Assembly: GCA_000828835.1 (NCBI GenBank)
Contig: AP014633.1
Span: forward strand, 186,001 to 250,000
Direction: 5' to 3'
DNA: 64,000 bases
Origin: Thioploca ingrica
Lineage (GTDB): Bacteria > Pseudomonadota > Gammaproteobacteria > Beggiatoales > Beggiatoaceae
A program made the position numbers and the translations under genes. Under the pieces are notes generated by a model, which saw only the letters and a list, made by a program, of their open reading frames with translations, ran no database searches and was not told the DNA's origin. Position 1 is the first letter of the stretch. Each line of letters starts with the position of its first letter. This document shows positions 1 through 8,672 of the stretch, in pieces.

Positions 1-1274
1 CAGCGGCGGATACCACCGTTAATTTCGCAAATTATGACAGTGATGGAGATTGTTACGTTGATACAGTTATGATTATTCACCAGGGTACGGGAACCGAAGC
101 GAGTGGTGATAACACCGATATTTGGTCACATACCTGGAATATTTCTGATTATACTACTAATGATAGTGCCAGTTGTGGTGCTATTAAAATAAGTAACTAT
201 ACGATGGAACCGGAGATACTTCAAGGTAATATACACACTGTTGGCGTATTTGCGCATGAGTATGGTCACGCTCTGGGACTGCCGGATCTTTACGATACGG
301 ATGATTCTTCAGAAGGAATAGGCAATTGGGATTTGATGGCCGGTGGTGCGTGGAATAAAGTGACTAAACTAGGCGATACACCAGCACATCTGTCCGCGTG
401 GAGTAAATATGCGCTGGGCTGGGTAGTTCCTCATATGGTTACGTCAGAATTATCGAATGAAACCATTGAGCAAGTAGCAACTCAAGCGGATGTTTATCAA
501 TTTCTTACGGGAAGTCCACTCACCGGAGGTGAATATTTCCTAGTTGAAAATAGAAATCGAACTGGTTTTGACGCTGGATTACCAACCAGTGGTTTAGCCA
601 TATGGCATATCGATGAGAGTAAAGCTTCTCTTGATAATACCGACAATGCGAATGAATGCGTCTCACCTGATAATCCGGCTGGTAATTGTGTGGCTAAGCA
701 TTATCGTGTTGCTTTGATACAAGCTGACAATCGTTGGGATCTTGAAAAAGGTAACAACCGGGGAGATAGTGGCGATTTATACTCTGGTTCAACCGGTCAT
801 ACTACTTTTAATGATAGCAGTTCACCGAGTAGTAAGCTGTACAGTGGTTCTAGTAGTAAAGTTTGTGTAACCGGTATTAGTAATTCAGGGTCTGCCATGA
901 CAGCTACTTTGAATAATAATTGTTCTTCTTCTCCTCCTCCTACTACTGATTCTTCATGTATGGGCTTACAATGTACCCTCGTTGGAACTGCAAATAATGA
1001 TGTTATTTACGGAACGACTGGTCAAGATATTATTTGTGGTGGAGGTGGCAATGATAGAATTTATGGTAATAAAGGCAATGACACCATTTGCGGAGGAGAT
1101 GGCAATGACATTATTTATGGAGGGGATGGTAATGATATTATTTATGGGGGAAATGGCAACGATATTATTTATGGCGAGGCTGGTGATGATACTCTCTCTG
1201 GTGAAGGAGGCTCTGACCGGTGCGTAGGTGGTCTTGGTACTGATCAAATCGACTGTGAGACAGTATCACCATAG
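1..1274 (+). CDS. M6-family secreted metalloprotease with C-terminal RTX repeats (5' end outside window)
   Basis: The reading frame is open from base 3 to the stop at 1272-1274, so the gene begins upstream of the window; the first ATG at 69 is internal. The text before it (ANYDSDGDCYVDTVMI) is typical of M6 peptidases (immune inhibitor A group) just before the catalytic domain. The zinc site HEYGHALGLPDLYD lies near bases 255-300 and matches HExxHxxGxxxxYD. A WHID motif near 600 and EYFLVENR near 530 also fit the family. From about base 1000 to 1240 the protein carries glycine/aspartate nonapeptide repeats (GGNGNDIIYG type), which bind calcium and usually mark type I secretion. A Ser/Pro linker precedes them. 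Likely an exported calcium-dependent protease. High confidence in class; substrate unknown. Confidence 0.9.
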   Translation, partial: AADTTVNFANYDSDGDCYVDTVMIIHQGTGTEASGDNTDIWSHTWNISDYTTNDSASCGAIKISNYTMEPEILQGNIHTVGVFAHEYGHALGLPDLYDTDDSSEGIGNWDLMAGGAWNKVTKLGDTPAHLSAWSKYALGWVVPHMVTSELSNETIEQVATQADVYQFLTGSPLTGGEYFLVENRNRTGFDAGLPTSGLAIWHIDESKASLDNTDNANECVSPDNPAGNCVAKHYRVALIQADNRWDLEKGNNRGDSGDLYSGSTGHTTFNDSSSPSSKLYSGSSSKVCVTGISNSGSAMTATLNNNCSSSPPPTTDSSCMGLQCTLVGTANNDVIYGTTGQDIICGGGGNDRIYGNKGNDTICGGDGNDIIYGGDGNDIIYGGNGNDIIYGEAGDDTLSGEGGSDRCVGGLGTDQIDCETVSP

Positions 1275-1278
1275 TCAG

Positions 1279-1346
1279 GTAGGGTGTGCACCGCACACCC
1301 CTCATTTATGGTTATCATTTCTCATGGTAGGCATTGCCCACCCTAC
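1279..1346. repeat. imperfect inverted repeat with GTAGGGTG ends
   Basis: The stretch starts with GTAGGGTG (1279-1286) and ends with its reverse complement CACCCTAC (1339-1346). The neighbouring bases are also partly complementary (GTAGGGTGTGCACCGC against AGGCATTGCCCACCCTAC). It sits between the protease stop and the convergent toxin-antitoxin remnant, where it could act as a terminator or be a small mobile palindrome. It overlaps the aberrant 3' end of the vapC remnant, suggesting that its insertion helped break that gene (inference). Confidence 0.6.
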
Positions 1347-1472
1347 TTGGCTACCTAGCTGAAATAAAAATCTAAGTGCCGTTAAAGTAGCCAGTGTAGG
1401 ATGACGTATTGGTTGTTTTTTCGCAATGTAAATACAGATGTTAGTGTCTAATAAATAACGAGTGATATTCAT
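1302..1472 (-). pseudogene. truncated VapC-like PIN-domain toxin
   Basis: An ATG at 1472 overlaps the stop of the upstream antitoxin-like gene (ATGA, 1469-1472). The first residues, MNITRYLLDTNICIYIAKK, are the classic VapC/PIN N-terminus with the first metal-binding Asp in LLDTN. After about 20 residues the similarity ends and the frame runs through unrelated sequence and the GTAGGGTG repeat to a stop at 1302, giving only 56 residues where a PIN toxin has about 130. The remaining acidic residues of the active site are absent, so it cannot be a working nuclease. Confidence 0.75.
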
Positions 1473-1696
1473 AACGACTCACGTTCTTCTGGCAACAAGT
1501 CTATGCGTTGTTCATCAAAACCGTCAGCCGGTAACTGAGCAAGCCGGTGGAATGCTTGCGCTAAGTTAGCGTATTTGGGTGGTGTATCTTCCGCAACCAA
1601 GCGTATTTGTAGAAATTCCGCAAAATGCAATAGTTCTACTTGCTGAGAGATAGGCAGGGTTTGAGCAATAAGATAAATTTGAATACTCGTATCCAT
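1469..1696 (-). CDS. small DUF2281/VapB-like antitoxin
   Basis: About 75 residues from ATG 1696. The upstream in-frame ATG at 1708 is less likely because AAGG (part of ATGAAGG) lies at the right distance before the second ATG. The sequence MDTSIQIYLIAQTLP..QQVELLHFAEFLQIR resembles the DUF2281 pattern (a short helix, then LPxxxQxEVLDFxEFL) found in antitoxins paired with PIN toxins. Its stop overlaps the start of the truncated VapC-like frame, the usual antitoxin-toxin coupling. With its toxin broken it is probably an orphan; it is transcribed last in the minus-strand accessory block. Confidence 0.65.
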   Translation of the reverse strand: MDTSIQIYLIAQTLPISQQVELLHFAEFLQIRLVAEDTPPKYANLAQAFHRLAQLPADGFDEQRIDLLPEERESL

Positions 1697-1741
1697 AAAA
1701 ACCTTCATAATCGGTGAATTGTAAATTCTTTAGCCATTAAC

Positions 1742-2596
1742 TTAAAACATTAATGACCTCACCTCAACTTCCGTTAAATTCGTTGCCTTGGCTACTGCTT
1801 GTATATCAAAACCAGCTTGCACTAAACGTTTAGCGATTTCCTGCGTTGCTTCCTGTTTTCCATCTTGTAATCCCTGTTGTAATCCTTGTTTTAACGCTTT
1901 AGCTAAGGCGCCACGCTGCAGACGAATAAAATCATAACGTTTTTCCTGTAAGTCGAGTTCCTCTTCACTCAAACTCGCCGTATTGGCAATCTCAAAAGCT
2001 TGCTCTATAGCTTCCTCGGTTTTGAGGGTATCCGGAATATATTCTAAGCTACCGGCATTTTTGAGAAAATAAATCCACTTGTCTGTAATGGTTGTTAATT
2101 CTGCTTCAGTTTTGGTGAACTTGGGTAATTCGATAAACACCAATTGAACATCATCCGAATAATTAATGAGATGATTTTTATTGAGGAGTTGAAAACAGCT
2201 ATTGACTTCTGCAAAACCATTGAACAGGGTGAAATCGGTCACGGTCAAGGCAATAATGGGGTTAAGTAACGTGTAATCTTGCCCTTTTTTGAGTTGCTTA
2301 GAGTAAGCTTTAGCGGCATTGTATAACACCCGTTTTTCAAAACCTTCTACCTGTAAAACCTGCATTTCGATAATCACTTGGGTTTGATTAGACAGGGTCG
2401 CTTTTACATCCACGTAGGTGTCTTTCATTCCTTTCAGCAACGGAATTTGATACGGATCCACTATCGCTAAATCGGTAATGTGTTCGCCATTAAAATCTAA
2501 CACGGCATTGAGAAAACTGATCAAAATCGGTTTAGATTGCTCACTGCCAAACACTTTTTTAAAAGCATAATCGGTTTTGACGTCAAGAAATTGCAT
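1742..2596 (-). CDS. Rpn-family PD-(D/E)XK nuclease (recombination-promoting nuclease/putative transposase)
   Basis: 284 residues beginning MQFLDVKTDYAFKKVFG, the standard opening of the Rpn/PDDEXK_2 family. The likely catalytic core is D-x12-ExQ in the segment TYVDVKATLSN...IIEMQ around residues 60-80. Family members are DNA endonucleases that promote RecA-independent recombination (known for E. coli RpnA). The C-terminus (about 235-284) has glutamine/glycine-rich QGLQQGLQDGKQEA followed by a helical tail, as usual for the family. A strong GGAGG sits before the ATG at 2596. It is intact and different in sequence from the two Rpn copies upstream. Confidence 0.85.
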   Translation of the reverse strand: MQFLDVKTDYAFKKVFGSEQSKPILISFLNAVLDFNGEHITDLAIVDPYQIPLLKGMKDTYVDVKATLSNQTQVIIEMQVLQVEGFEKRVLYNAAKAYSKQLKKGQDYTLLNPIIALTVTDFTLFNGFAEVNSCFQLLNKNHLINYSDDVQLVFIELPKFTKTEAELTTITDKWIYFLKNAGSLEYIPDTLKTEEAIEQAFEIANTASLSEEELDLQEKRYDFIRLQRGALAKALKQGLQQGLQDGKQEATQEIAKRLVQAGFDIQAVAKATNLTEVEVRSLMF

Positions 2597-2805
2597 GGTT
2601 ATCCTCCTTCTGATTCTTCCTAGTTAGAAATGATAGTTTAAAACTAATCTGGCTGGGAGATAGGGAAGAACATATCAAAAAACCACTCTCAGTCTTTCCT
2701 AGTGCGCCAGCAATCTTGGCTATTCTAGCAACCGCAACCGTGGTTGTCTTATAAATTGCCGATGGCGTGTTTGGTTGGACACACACAGCAATGTCCAAGT
2801 CCAAT

Positions 2806-3243
2806 CTACTTGGCTGGGTAGAAATCTTCATCTAAAAGTTGCTCTAGGGTGTATGGACATTCTTGAGGAAATTCGGTTTGGGGCAATTTGGTATCTTTGG
2901 CTGCCAGTTTTACCGCCTGAGGATAAGCCTTGGTGATGGCTGGCAATAAGTTGGGTTTTAAGCTGGGCTTGTCTTGGATTAACCAATTAATTTGCAAGCG
3001 TTGTTCATTGATTGAACCTTCCCAACTACTACTACGGTGGTTAGGTTGATATTCCCATTTCAGTAGATGTCCAATGAGAACCATAAAACGACTAGCCAGT
3101 TCCTGTCTATTATTTCCCATGTCTTCTAATTCCTCGATGAGATGCTCGACATCCAGTTCGGAGAATTTACCTTCCTTAAGTAATTGCGCGTTATGTAATG
3201 CCCAATAATAGAAATCTGTTTCATAATCAACTGCTTTACTCAT
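2806..3243 (-). CDS. DUF29 domain protein
   Basis: 145 residues matching DUF29: YETDFYYWALHNAQLLKEGK near the start, DVEHLIEELEDMG near 29-41, and a C-terminal YTLEQLLDEDFYP. The family is small, helical and of unknown function, common in cyanobacteria and filamentous sulfur bacteria, and often next to PD-(D/E)XK genes. The start lies 2 bp after the stop of the Rpn copy at 3246-4088, and its GAGGA ribosome site is inside that gene, so the two are probably translationally coupled. No catalytic motif is visible. Confidence 0.85.
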   Translation of the reverse strand: MSKAVDYETDFYYWALHNAQLLKEGKFSELDVEHLIEELEDMGNNRQELASRFMVLIGHLLKWEYQPNHRSSSWEGSINEQRLQINWLIQDKPSLKPNLLPAITKAYPQAVKLAAKDTKLPQTEFPQECPYTLEQLLDEDFYPAK

Positions 3244-3245
3244 AA

Positions 3246-4088
3246 TTATTCCTCTTGACCTAATTGTTGGATTTCTTCCAAAGTCAGGTTGGTCAGTTCC
3301 GCAATCAATTTCACTTCTAACCCTTGGCTCAACATCTTGCGTGCTAAATAGCGTTTTTCTTCCTCACGCCCCTGCGCTTGTCCTTCATTCCAGCCTTCTT
3401 GTCGACCGTCTTGTCGACCCTCTTCGTACTTATCGCGTTTCACGAGTTCCATCGCGTATTCATCCTTCATCCGTGCACGTTCTTGGGGAGAAACTAAGTC
3501 TTGCTCAATCAAATTAAACACTCGTTGGATTTCTGGTAACTGATAACCTGATTCTTCTACCTCTTGGTCTAAACTATCATTTATTGCTTGCAGCCATTCT
3601 CGATAGGGGGGTGGCGTCTCTGCTGTTACGTATTTCGGGCACAGATAGACCACGCGGTGTAGAATTTCGTTTAAACCTTTGCCCTGTCGGTCTTTGGGAT
3701 CAAAGTCGATAGTTGCTACGTCAACTTTATGCTTATCTCCCGAAGTTAACACCACGATAGTAAACGTTCGCATGGGAGGAGTGTACAGTTCGGAACGGGC
3801 TACTTGTTCTAACAAAGCGACACAGTGATAGTGCAGAAAGCGGTCGTAATGATCCGGAAAACGGACGTGTTGAATGTCTACCACCACGCGGTTTTTTTTG
3901 TCTTCCGCAAATAGATCAAACCGCGTGTCGATTTTACCAATCGGGGGATCAAAGGATTTTTCGGTTTCCACTCGGTCAATTTCAATATGGACTCCTAAAA
4001 TATCTCGGACAAAACCAGTAAAGATGTCTGGTTGACTGAAAGCTTTTTTAAAAATTACACCGTATTGTAACGAAGCCACTTTTTTCAT
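3246..4088 (-). CDS. Rpn-like PD-(D/E)XK family protein, tandem copy A
   Basis: 280 residues starting MKKVASLQYGVIFKKAF. The FDLFAEDKKNRVVVDIQ segment (about 58-74) fits the D-xn-(D/E)xQ nuclease motif. The C-terminal part has the DG/EG/QG-rich stretch KYEEGRQDGRQEGWNEGQAQG (about 218-238) followed by a helical tail LEVKLIAELTNLTLEEIQQL. It is nearly identical to copy B at 4205-5029 except for a few substitutions and about six extra residues in the glycine-rich stretch. Function as a recombination-promoting or defence nuclease is inferred from the family. Confidence 0.8.
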   Translation of the reverse strand: MKKVASLQYGVIFKKAFSQPDIFTGFVRDILGVHIEIDRVETEKSFDPPIGKIDTRFDLFAEDKKNRVVVDIQHVRFPDHYDRFLHYHCVALLEQVARSELYTPPMRTFTIVVLTSGDKHKVDVATIDFDPKDRQGKGLNEILHRVVYLCPKYVTAETPPPYREWLQAINDSLDQEVEESGYQLPEIQRVFNLIEQDLVSPQERARMKDEYAMELVKRDKYEEGRQDGRQEGWNEGQAQGREEEKRYLARKMLSQGLEVKLIAELTNLTLEEIQQLGQEE

Positions 4089-5120
4089 AACGGGAAGTTC
4101 TCGTGTTAAAATTAAAATATTGAATCAATCCGGTCGGATTCTCGATCAGCAAAGTACCGATAAAGCCAATGGTCAATTATCAACTCACGTTGAGTCGATA
4201 AAGTCTAAGAGGATACCTCTTGACTTAACTGTTGAATTTCTTCCAAAGTCAGGTTGGTCAGTTCCGCAATCAATTTCACTTCTAGCCCTTGGTTCAACAT
4301 CTGGTGAGCCAAACGGCGTCTTTCTTCCTCACGCCCCTGTGCTTGTCCGTCTTGCCAACCTTCCTCGTACTTATCGCGTTTCACGAGTTCCATCGCGTAT
4401 TCATCCTTCATCCGCGCCCGTTCTTGGGGAGAAACTAAGTCTTGCTCAATCAAATTAAACACTCGTTGGATTTCCGGTAACTGATAACCCGATTCTTCTA
4501 CCTCTTGGTCTAAACTATCATTTATCGCTTGCAGCCATTCTCGATAGGGGGGTGGCGTCTCTGCTGTTACGTATTTCGGGCACAGATAGACCACGCGGTG
4601 CGGAATTTCGTTTAAACCTTTGCCCTGTCGGTCTTTGGGATCAAAGTCGATAGTTGCTACGTCAACTTTATGCTTATCTCCCGACGTTAACACCACGATA
4701 GTAAACGTTCGCATGGGAGGAGTGTACAGTTCGGAACAAGCGATTTGTTCTAACAAAGCGACACAGTGATAGTGCAGAAAGCGGTCGTAATGATCCGGAA
4801 AACGGACGTGTTGAATGTCTACCACCACGCGGTTTTTTTTGTCTTCCGCAAATAGATCAAACCGCGTGTCGATTTTACCAATCGGGGGATCAAAGGATTT
4901 TTCGGTTTCCACTCGGTCAATTTCAATGTGAACCCCTAAAATATCTCGGACAAAACCAGTAAAGATGTCTGGTTGACTGAAAGCTTTTTTAAAAATTACA
5001 CCGTATTGTAACGAAGCCACTTTTTTCATAACGGGAAGTTCTCGTGTTAGGATTAAACAATTAAATCAGTATCAGGTACTATTTTCAATAATTAGAGTAC
5101 TGATAAAACCAATGGTCTTG
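3250..5120. repeat. recent tandem gene duplication (two units of about 0.95 kb)
   Basis: Unit A spans about 3250-4175 and unit B about 4210-5120. Both contain an Rpn-like gene plus a matching upstream stretch: each start codon is preceded on the minus strand by the same AACACGAGAACTTCCCGTT, and a diverged copy of GTACTGATAAAACCAATGGTC lies beyond. Within the genes most 60-base lines are identical or differ at 0-4 positions, apart from a length change in a short in-frame repeat (TGTCGACCGTCTTGTCGACC only in A). This means a recent duplication or ongoing gene conversion. Confidence 0.9.
4205..5029 (-). CDS. Rpn-like PD-(D/E)XK family protein, tandem copy B
   Basis: 274 residues, almost the same as copy A at 3246-4088. 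The D-xn-DIQ nuclease motif and the helical tail are conserved. Visible differences are EQIACSEL for EQVARSEL, NEIPHRV for NEILHRV, a shorter glycine-rich stretch (EGWQDGQAQGREEERRRLAHQ), and the last residues QEVSS. No frameshift or stop is seen, so both copies should be expressed. It is the most upstream gene of the minus-strand accessory block, about 175 bp from the divergent secreted protein gene. Confidence 0.8.
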   Translation of the reverse strand: MKKVASLQYGVIFKKAFSQPDIFTGFVRDILGVHIEIDRVETEKSFDPPIGKIDTRFDLFAEDKKNRVVVDIQHVRFPDHYDRFLHYHCVALLEQIACSELYTPPMRTFTIVVLTSGDKHKVDVATIDFDPKDRQGKGLNEIPHRVVYLCPKYVTAETPPPYREWLQAINDSLDQEVEESGYQLPEIQRVFNLIEQDLVSPQERARMKDEYAMELVKRDKYEEGWQDGQAQGREEERRRLAHQMLNQGLEVKLIAELTNLTLEEIQQLSQEVSS

Positions 5121-5203
5121 AAATAAAATATCAAATCGTGTCTAATATCTATTATAAGTGGGGATATCCATTTATTTTAATTATTCAATGAGGAGATTTT
5201 GTT

Positions 5204-7282
5204 ATGGTAGAGAAGATCATGAAATGGCATTCAGTTACAAAGTGGCTATTGCCATTGGCTGTTTTATCGGCTAATCCAGTATTAGCCCACGAAACATTCC
5301 CACCGGCGGGTGTTGATAACACCTCATCGTTAGGAAAATTTTCTTTAAGATTAAATCAAAAAGCCGGGCAAGCTTGGTTAGGTATTCAGGATTGTCCTTG
5401 GGGAAATCCTCTCTGTCTCGTTCATAGTCCTACCTTAAATGACAGCAACACCCAAATCGGTCGCAGTACTCCCCATAGAGAAGATGATCCGATAGACAAA
5501 GATGAAGGAGCGAGGATCTGCCAAAATGGTGATAATGATTCCTGTAGTGGCTATGTTAAAAAGCCAGTTAAAGACAGTGACTTTGTGTTTCCGCCCATAG
5601 ATAGTAAACCATTTGAGGAAGGTCCGAGTGGCACTAAAGAAATACATACCCAAATTCTTTCCCTCAACATGACTGATCAAGGTCAATGCGGCTATAACCT
5701 CAGCAAAGATGCTGTCAGAGCTGGCATCAATTTTAAGTTATCACCCAGTATCGGTGAAGTCGAAGCGCTTAATAGCTCGCCGGATTTTCCAGCCGAAAGC
5801 TTTTTCAATATGTTTGTTGAAGTGGATGTCGATTTAAAAAGTTTTGGGGTTAAAACCCTCTATAATAAAGAACCACTGGTTATTCAAAATGGTAATTTAA
5901 CCGGTTTTCCACCGCAAGTGGTTTATCAGCATGACGCTAACACGACTTCACCGCTCGTCTACGATAGAAATACGAATGAGGAAATCGGCTGGGTTGAATT
6001 AGCTGGTCATGGTGTCGGTTATAGTGGATGTGATCAAGCGAGTCGGGCAGCTTTTGACTCATTTTATGACCAACTGGTCAAAGCCAATCTCGATAAGATT
6101 AATAAAGAATGTTACCCAGTTTTACCGCAACCAGAGTTAAAGGTATTAGGTCGTTATAATTACGAAGAAAATGGTCAATCATGGAGCCGCTATCGATTAG
6201 TTATTACTAATGCTGATTCGTTTCCACCGGCTTTATTCACACCCGCACCTCAACTGCCTTCTTGTGGTTTGAATACCAGTTCTTCTCGAACTTGGGTAGA
6301 TATTTATCAAAACAACAACAGTAGCTCACGTCTCTATGGATTTTGCGCGCTTAATTCACCAACGCAGCTAAAAGATATTTGGTTTGCCCTTCCTCAAACT
6401 CAAAAACCACCCAAGTGTCTTCAGGTTGAACTGAATGACCGTCAATGTAATTACAAGTATTCTTCTAATGTGCTTTGTGACTATCCCTTACCCTTAATAG
6501 ATGAATTTGGTAACGAAATTTCACCGCAACCGGGATCATCAACTTCTGGTGGTAAAACCACTATCGAAGTTGGAAAAGGGCCAATAGATATCTGTCAGTT
6601 AGTACCCAGCCTTTGTCAGAATTCCCAAGTTGACAAATTCAAGATCACAGTAAAACTCTCTATCTCAGGTCGAACATTTGCCGGCAAGTTAACGCGCCCC
6701 AAAGCACGAGATGAGACGACTTTAGCATTGTCAGCTGAGCAAAGCCATGCTTTTATAGAGAGTTTACAAGCCAGTTTAGCAGAATTGAATTTGTCTGAGT
6801 TAGTAATCGAAACGGATGGTGATATCAGTCGGTTAGAAGTGCCTATCTTTAGTGCTGAAGATCCGCAAACCCCTCAAGCTTGGTATAGTGCGTTCATGGG
6901 AAATCCAGTTGCCATTGAGAGCAAAGATACTCCGGTAACGGGAATTTTCCCGGATCCATCGGGACTTCTCTCGTTCGTATTTTTGGGCAATGAGGGTAAA
7001 TATTACCAGTCGCTGCTCATTCCCGCTTTACATCCGCTCATAATGGAAGCGATAACCGAAGCCTTCCCCGATGCAACTCTAGCTCAATCTCCAGAGGGTA
7101 TAATTACTTTTAGTAGAGATAATCAAACGACTCAGTTTAGATTAAGCTATGAGGTGACACCGACCGGTGCTGATCTTGATCCCCTGCAGGTGAAGTCGGT
7201 TGATACCGATGGAGATAACCAAGCAGATTTATTAACCATTTCTGCTCATGGTCGAAGCCAGCAACTAGAGATAGTTAAGTAA
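5204..7282 (+). CDS. large secreted protein of unknown function
   Basis: 692 residues. The start at 5204 has a good GAGGAG 10 bases upstream; an in-frame ATG at 5219 is an alternative. Residues about 8-29 form a Sec signal peptide (WLLPLAVLSANPVLA, cleavage before HE). The mature part is rich in Pro, Asn and spaced Cys pairs, fitting an extracytoplasmic, disulfide-bonded protein. The end has an acidic calcium-loop-like stretch, DTDGDNQADLL (about 671-681), like EF-hand or thrombospondin-type loops. I do not recognise a family. It is monocistronic, divergent from the Rpn block, and followed by a palindromic repeat that may end its transcript. Confidence 0.75.
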   Translation: MVEKIMKWHSVTKWLLPLAVLSANPVLAHETFPPAGVDNTSSLGKFSLRLNQKAGQAWLGIQDCPWGNPLCLVHSPTLNDSNTQIGRSTPHREDDPIDKDEGARICQNGDNDSCSGYVKKPVKDSDFVFPPIDSKPFEEGPSGTKEIHTQILSLNMTDQGQCGYNLSKDAVRAGINFKLSPSIGEVEALNSSPDFPAESFFNMFVEVDVDLKSFGVKTLYNKEPLVIQNGNLTGFPPQVVYQHDANTTSPLVYDRNTNEEIGWVELAGHGVGYSGCDQASRAAFDSFYDQLVKANLDKINKECYPVLPQPELKVLGRYNYEENGQSWSRYRLVITNADSFPPALFTPAPQLPSCGLNTSSSRTWVDIYQNNNSSSRLYGFCALNSPTQLKDIWFALPQTQKPPKCLQVELNDRQCNYKYSSNVLCDYPLPLIDEFGNEISPQPGSSTSGGKTTIEVGKGPIDICQLVPSLCQNSQVDKFKITVKLSISGRTFAGKLTRPKARDETTLALSAEQSHAFIESLQASLAELNLSELVIETDGDISRLEVPIFSAEDPQTPQAWYSAFMGNPVAIESKDTPVTGIFPDPSGLLSFVFLGNEGKYYQSLLIPALHPLIMEAITEAFPDATLAQSPEGIITFSRDNQTTQFRLSYEVTPTGADLDPLQVKSVDTDGDNQADLLTISAHGRSQQLEIVK

Positions 7283-7616
7283 CTTCGGTTACGCACCAAA
7301 TAGTTTTTCTCCAATCCCCTCCTTTGAAAAAAAAGGGGGGTAGGGGCAATACTATTAAATTAAGACATCAAAAATCATAGATATCACCGAATATTGCTGT
7401 TATATTCATTGGATATTTTTTCAGTTAATGGCGGTTTTGATGATTGGCAAACGTTATTATTTACTATTTTATTTTAAATACAATTGATTACACTATTTTT
7501 ATATTAAAAGCAGGTTAGTTTGGCTGGCGATCGATTTCAAACAGTACCCCTTCATCAATTGATATTTCACTTCTATTGGTATAGCGATAAAATTTTTATT
7601 TTAACTGTGGGCAAAA
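7283..7616. other. intergenic region with one palindromic element
   Basis: No credible ORF. It lies between the stops of two convergent genes. The only structure I see is the CCTTTGAAAAAAAAGG-core element listed at 7311-7364; the rest is AT-rich. Confidence 0.5.
7311..7364. repeat. short inverted-repeat element, CCCCTTTGAAAAAGGGG family
   Basis: Core CCCCTCCTTTGAAAAAAAAGGGGGG (7316-7340) followed by TAGGGG and ending in ACTATTAAATTAAG, the same end as the right side of the element at 10467-10560 in reverse complement. Related copies lie at 46902-47029 and 47916-47987. It sits between convergent genes and could double as a terminator. Confidence 0.65.
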
Positions 7617-8150
7617 TTATCTTTTAAAAATTTTCAATGGATAATCTGGCCATTGATTTTTAAGCTTTTGTAAGGTATTTTTAGCCAAAGCGGGATTGGT
7701 ATAGCGCATTCCTTTACCGGGTTCACACCAGCCTTTTCCTGACCATTCTGGAGGTGCTTTGGGATTAAACATAAGGCAAATGACATAGCCGGTTGGGGTA
7801 GCTACCGGTGTAGCTGTAGTGGGTTTGGGTGGTAGTTTAGTAACACTTTCTTTCGGTGGAGGAACTTGAGGCTCAGGTTGTTGAGATGGTTGTTGTTCAA
7901 ATTCTTCATCGATGTGTGCTAATTTGCGTTCAAATTTCTCGATTTCGGTCAAATCACGTAAATGACTGTAGTCACTCTCCGGTTCTGTCGTCGCTAGAGT
8001 ATAGCTATCATTAATTTTAGCTAAAATTTCTTCTAATTCACGGACTTCTTGTTCTAAATTGTTGAGATCATTGAGTGTCAGTTCCTGGTTGTGTTGCTCC
8101 AACTCTAATTTTTTTAACCATTGTTCTAATTCTTTACTAGAAATTGTCAT
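7617..8150 (-). CDS. hypothetical coiled-coil protein
   Basis: 177 residues, with GGAG before the ATG. Residues 5-75 are a leucine/glutamate-rich coiled coil (KELEQWLKKLELEQ, LNNLEQEVRELEEIL). Residues 85-120 form a Pro/Gln/Thr-rich linker. The C-terminal 55 residues contain a distinct small domain with VICLMFNPKAPPEWSGKGWCEPGKG and a basic end. No signal peptide or membrane segment is seen. I do not recognise the family; the tripartite layout suggests an adaptor or structural protein (weak inference). About 520 bp of apparently empty sequence separates it from recD. Confidence 0.6.
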   Translation of the reverse strand: MTISSKELEQWLKKLELEQHNQELTLNDLNNLEQEVRELEEILAKINDSYTLATTEPESDYSHLRDLTEIEKFERKLAHIDEEFEQQPSQQPEPQVPPPKESVTKLPPKPTTATPVATPTGYVICLMFNPKAPPEWSGKGWCEPGKGMRYTNPALAKNTLQKLKNQWPDYPLKIFKR

Positions 8151-8672
8151 CAGAATTCTCCTATTGAGGGGTCAGCGGTAATTTGTGGCTTTAGCAGAGT
8201 TCAATCACCTTAAAATAGGATTAGATATGGGTTGTATTAACATGGGTTAGTTTCATCTTTCCCATTGGGTTTCTAACGGTTGAAATAAGCAAAATCCCTA
8301 CCCTTTCTTACCTTCGCAAGCCGATCAATATAACAGTAAGCTATAATCAAGCGACTTTGCTCAATTTGGAGTAAACTCAGCTTCATATCAGCTGTTATTT
8401 ATTATTCAGTAGCTTTATTAATAACTCGGTAATAACTTGAATACAGCATACCTTATTTTTTTTCAATAATTCATTCAGTAACTTGACTTGCTCACTTGAA
8501 TATTGAGTCAGTTAAATGAATACAGTTAGCACAATAATCTTAGGCATGGTTCTAATAATTAAGTTTATTGGTTAATTGACCCAGTTGATTGATGTCTTAG
8601 TTCGTTATAATTCAAGTCCAAGTTAAGCAACAACACCGCCTAATATTTATCTTATTTTCTAAATAACAATTC
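8151..8672. other. intergenic region, nothing recognised
   Basis: Divergent spacer between the coiled-coil gene and recD. It is AT-rich with frequent stops in all frames. I see no tRNA, clear repeat or small gene; both promoters must lie here. Confidence 0.4.

Noticed and set aside
966-1247. 93-codon minus-strand ORF opposite the RTX repeats
   Set aside because: Antisense shadow of the glycine/aspartate repeat coding region.
2583-2831. 82-codon minus-strand ORF between the DUF29 and Rpn genes
   Set aside because: Overlaps both neighbours and lacks coding character; the gap between them appears non-coding.
4120-4458. 112-codon plus-strand ORF in the tandem Rpn region
   Set aside because: Antisense to the C-terminal part of Rpn copy B and its spacer; no independent evidence.
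3246-5029. insertion sequence, because the genes are often labelled transposase
   Set aside because: Rpn proteins are PD-(D/E)XK nucleases; no terminal inverted repeats or target duplications are seen around the copies.
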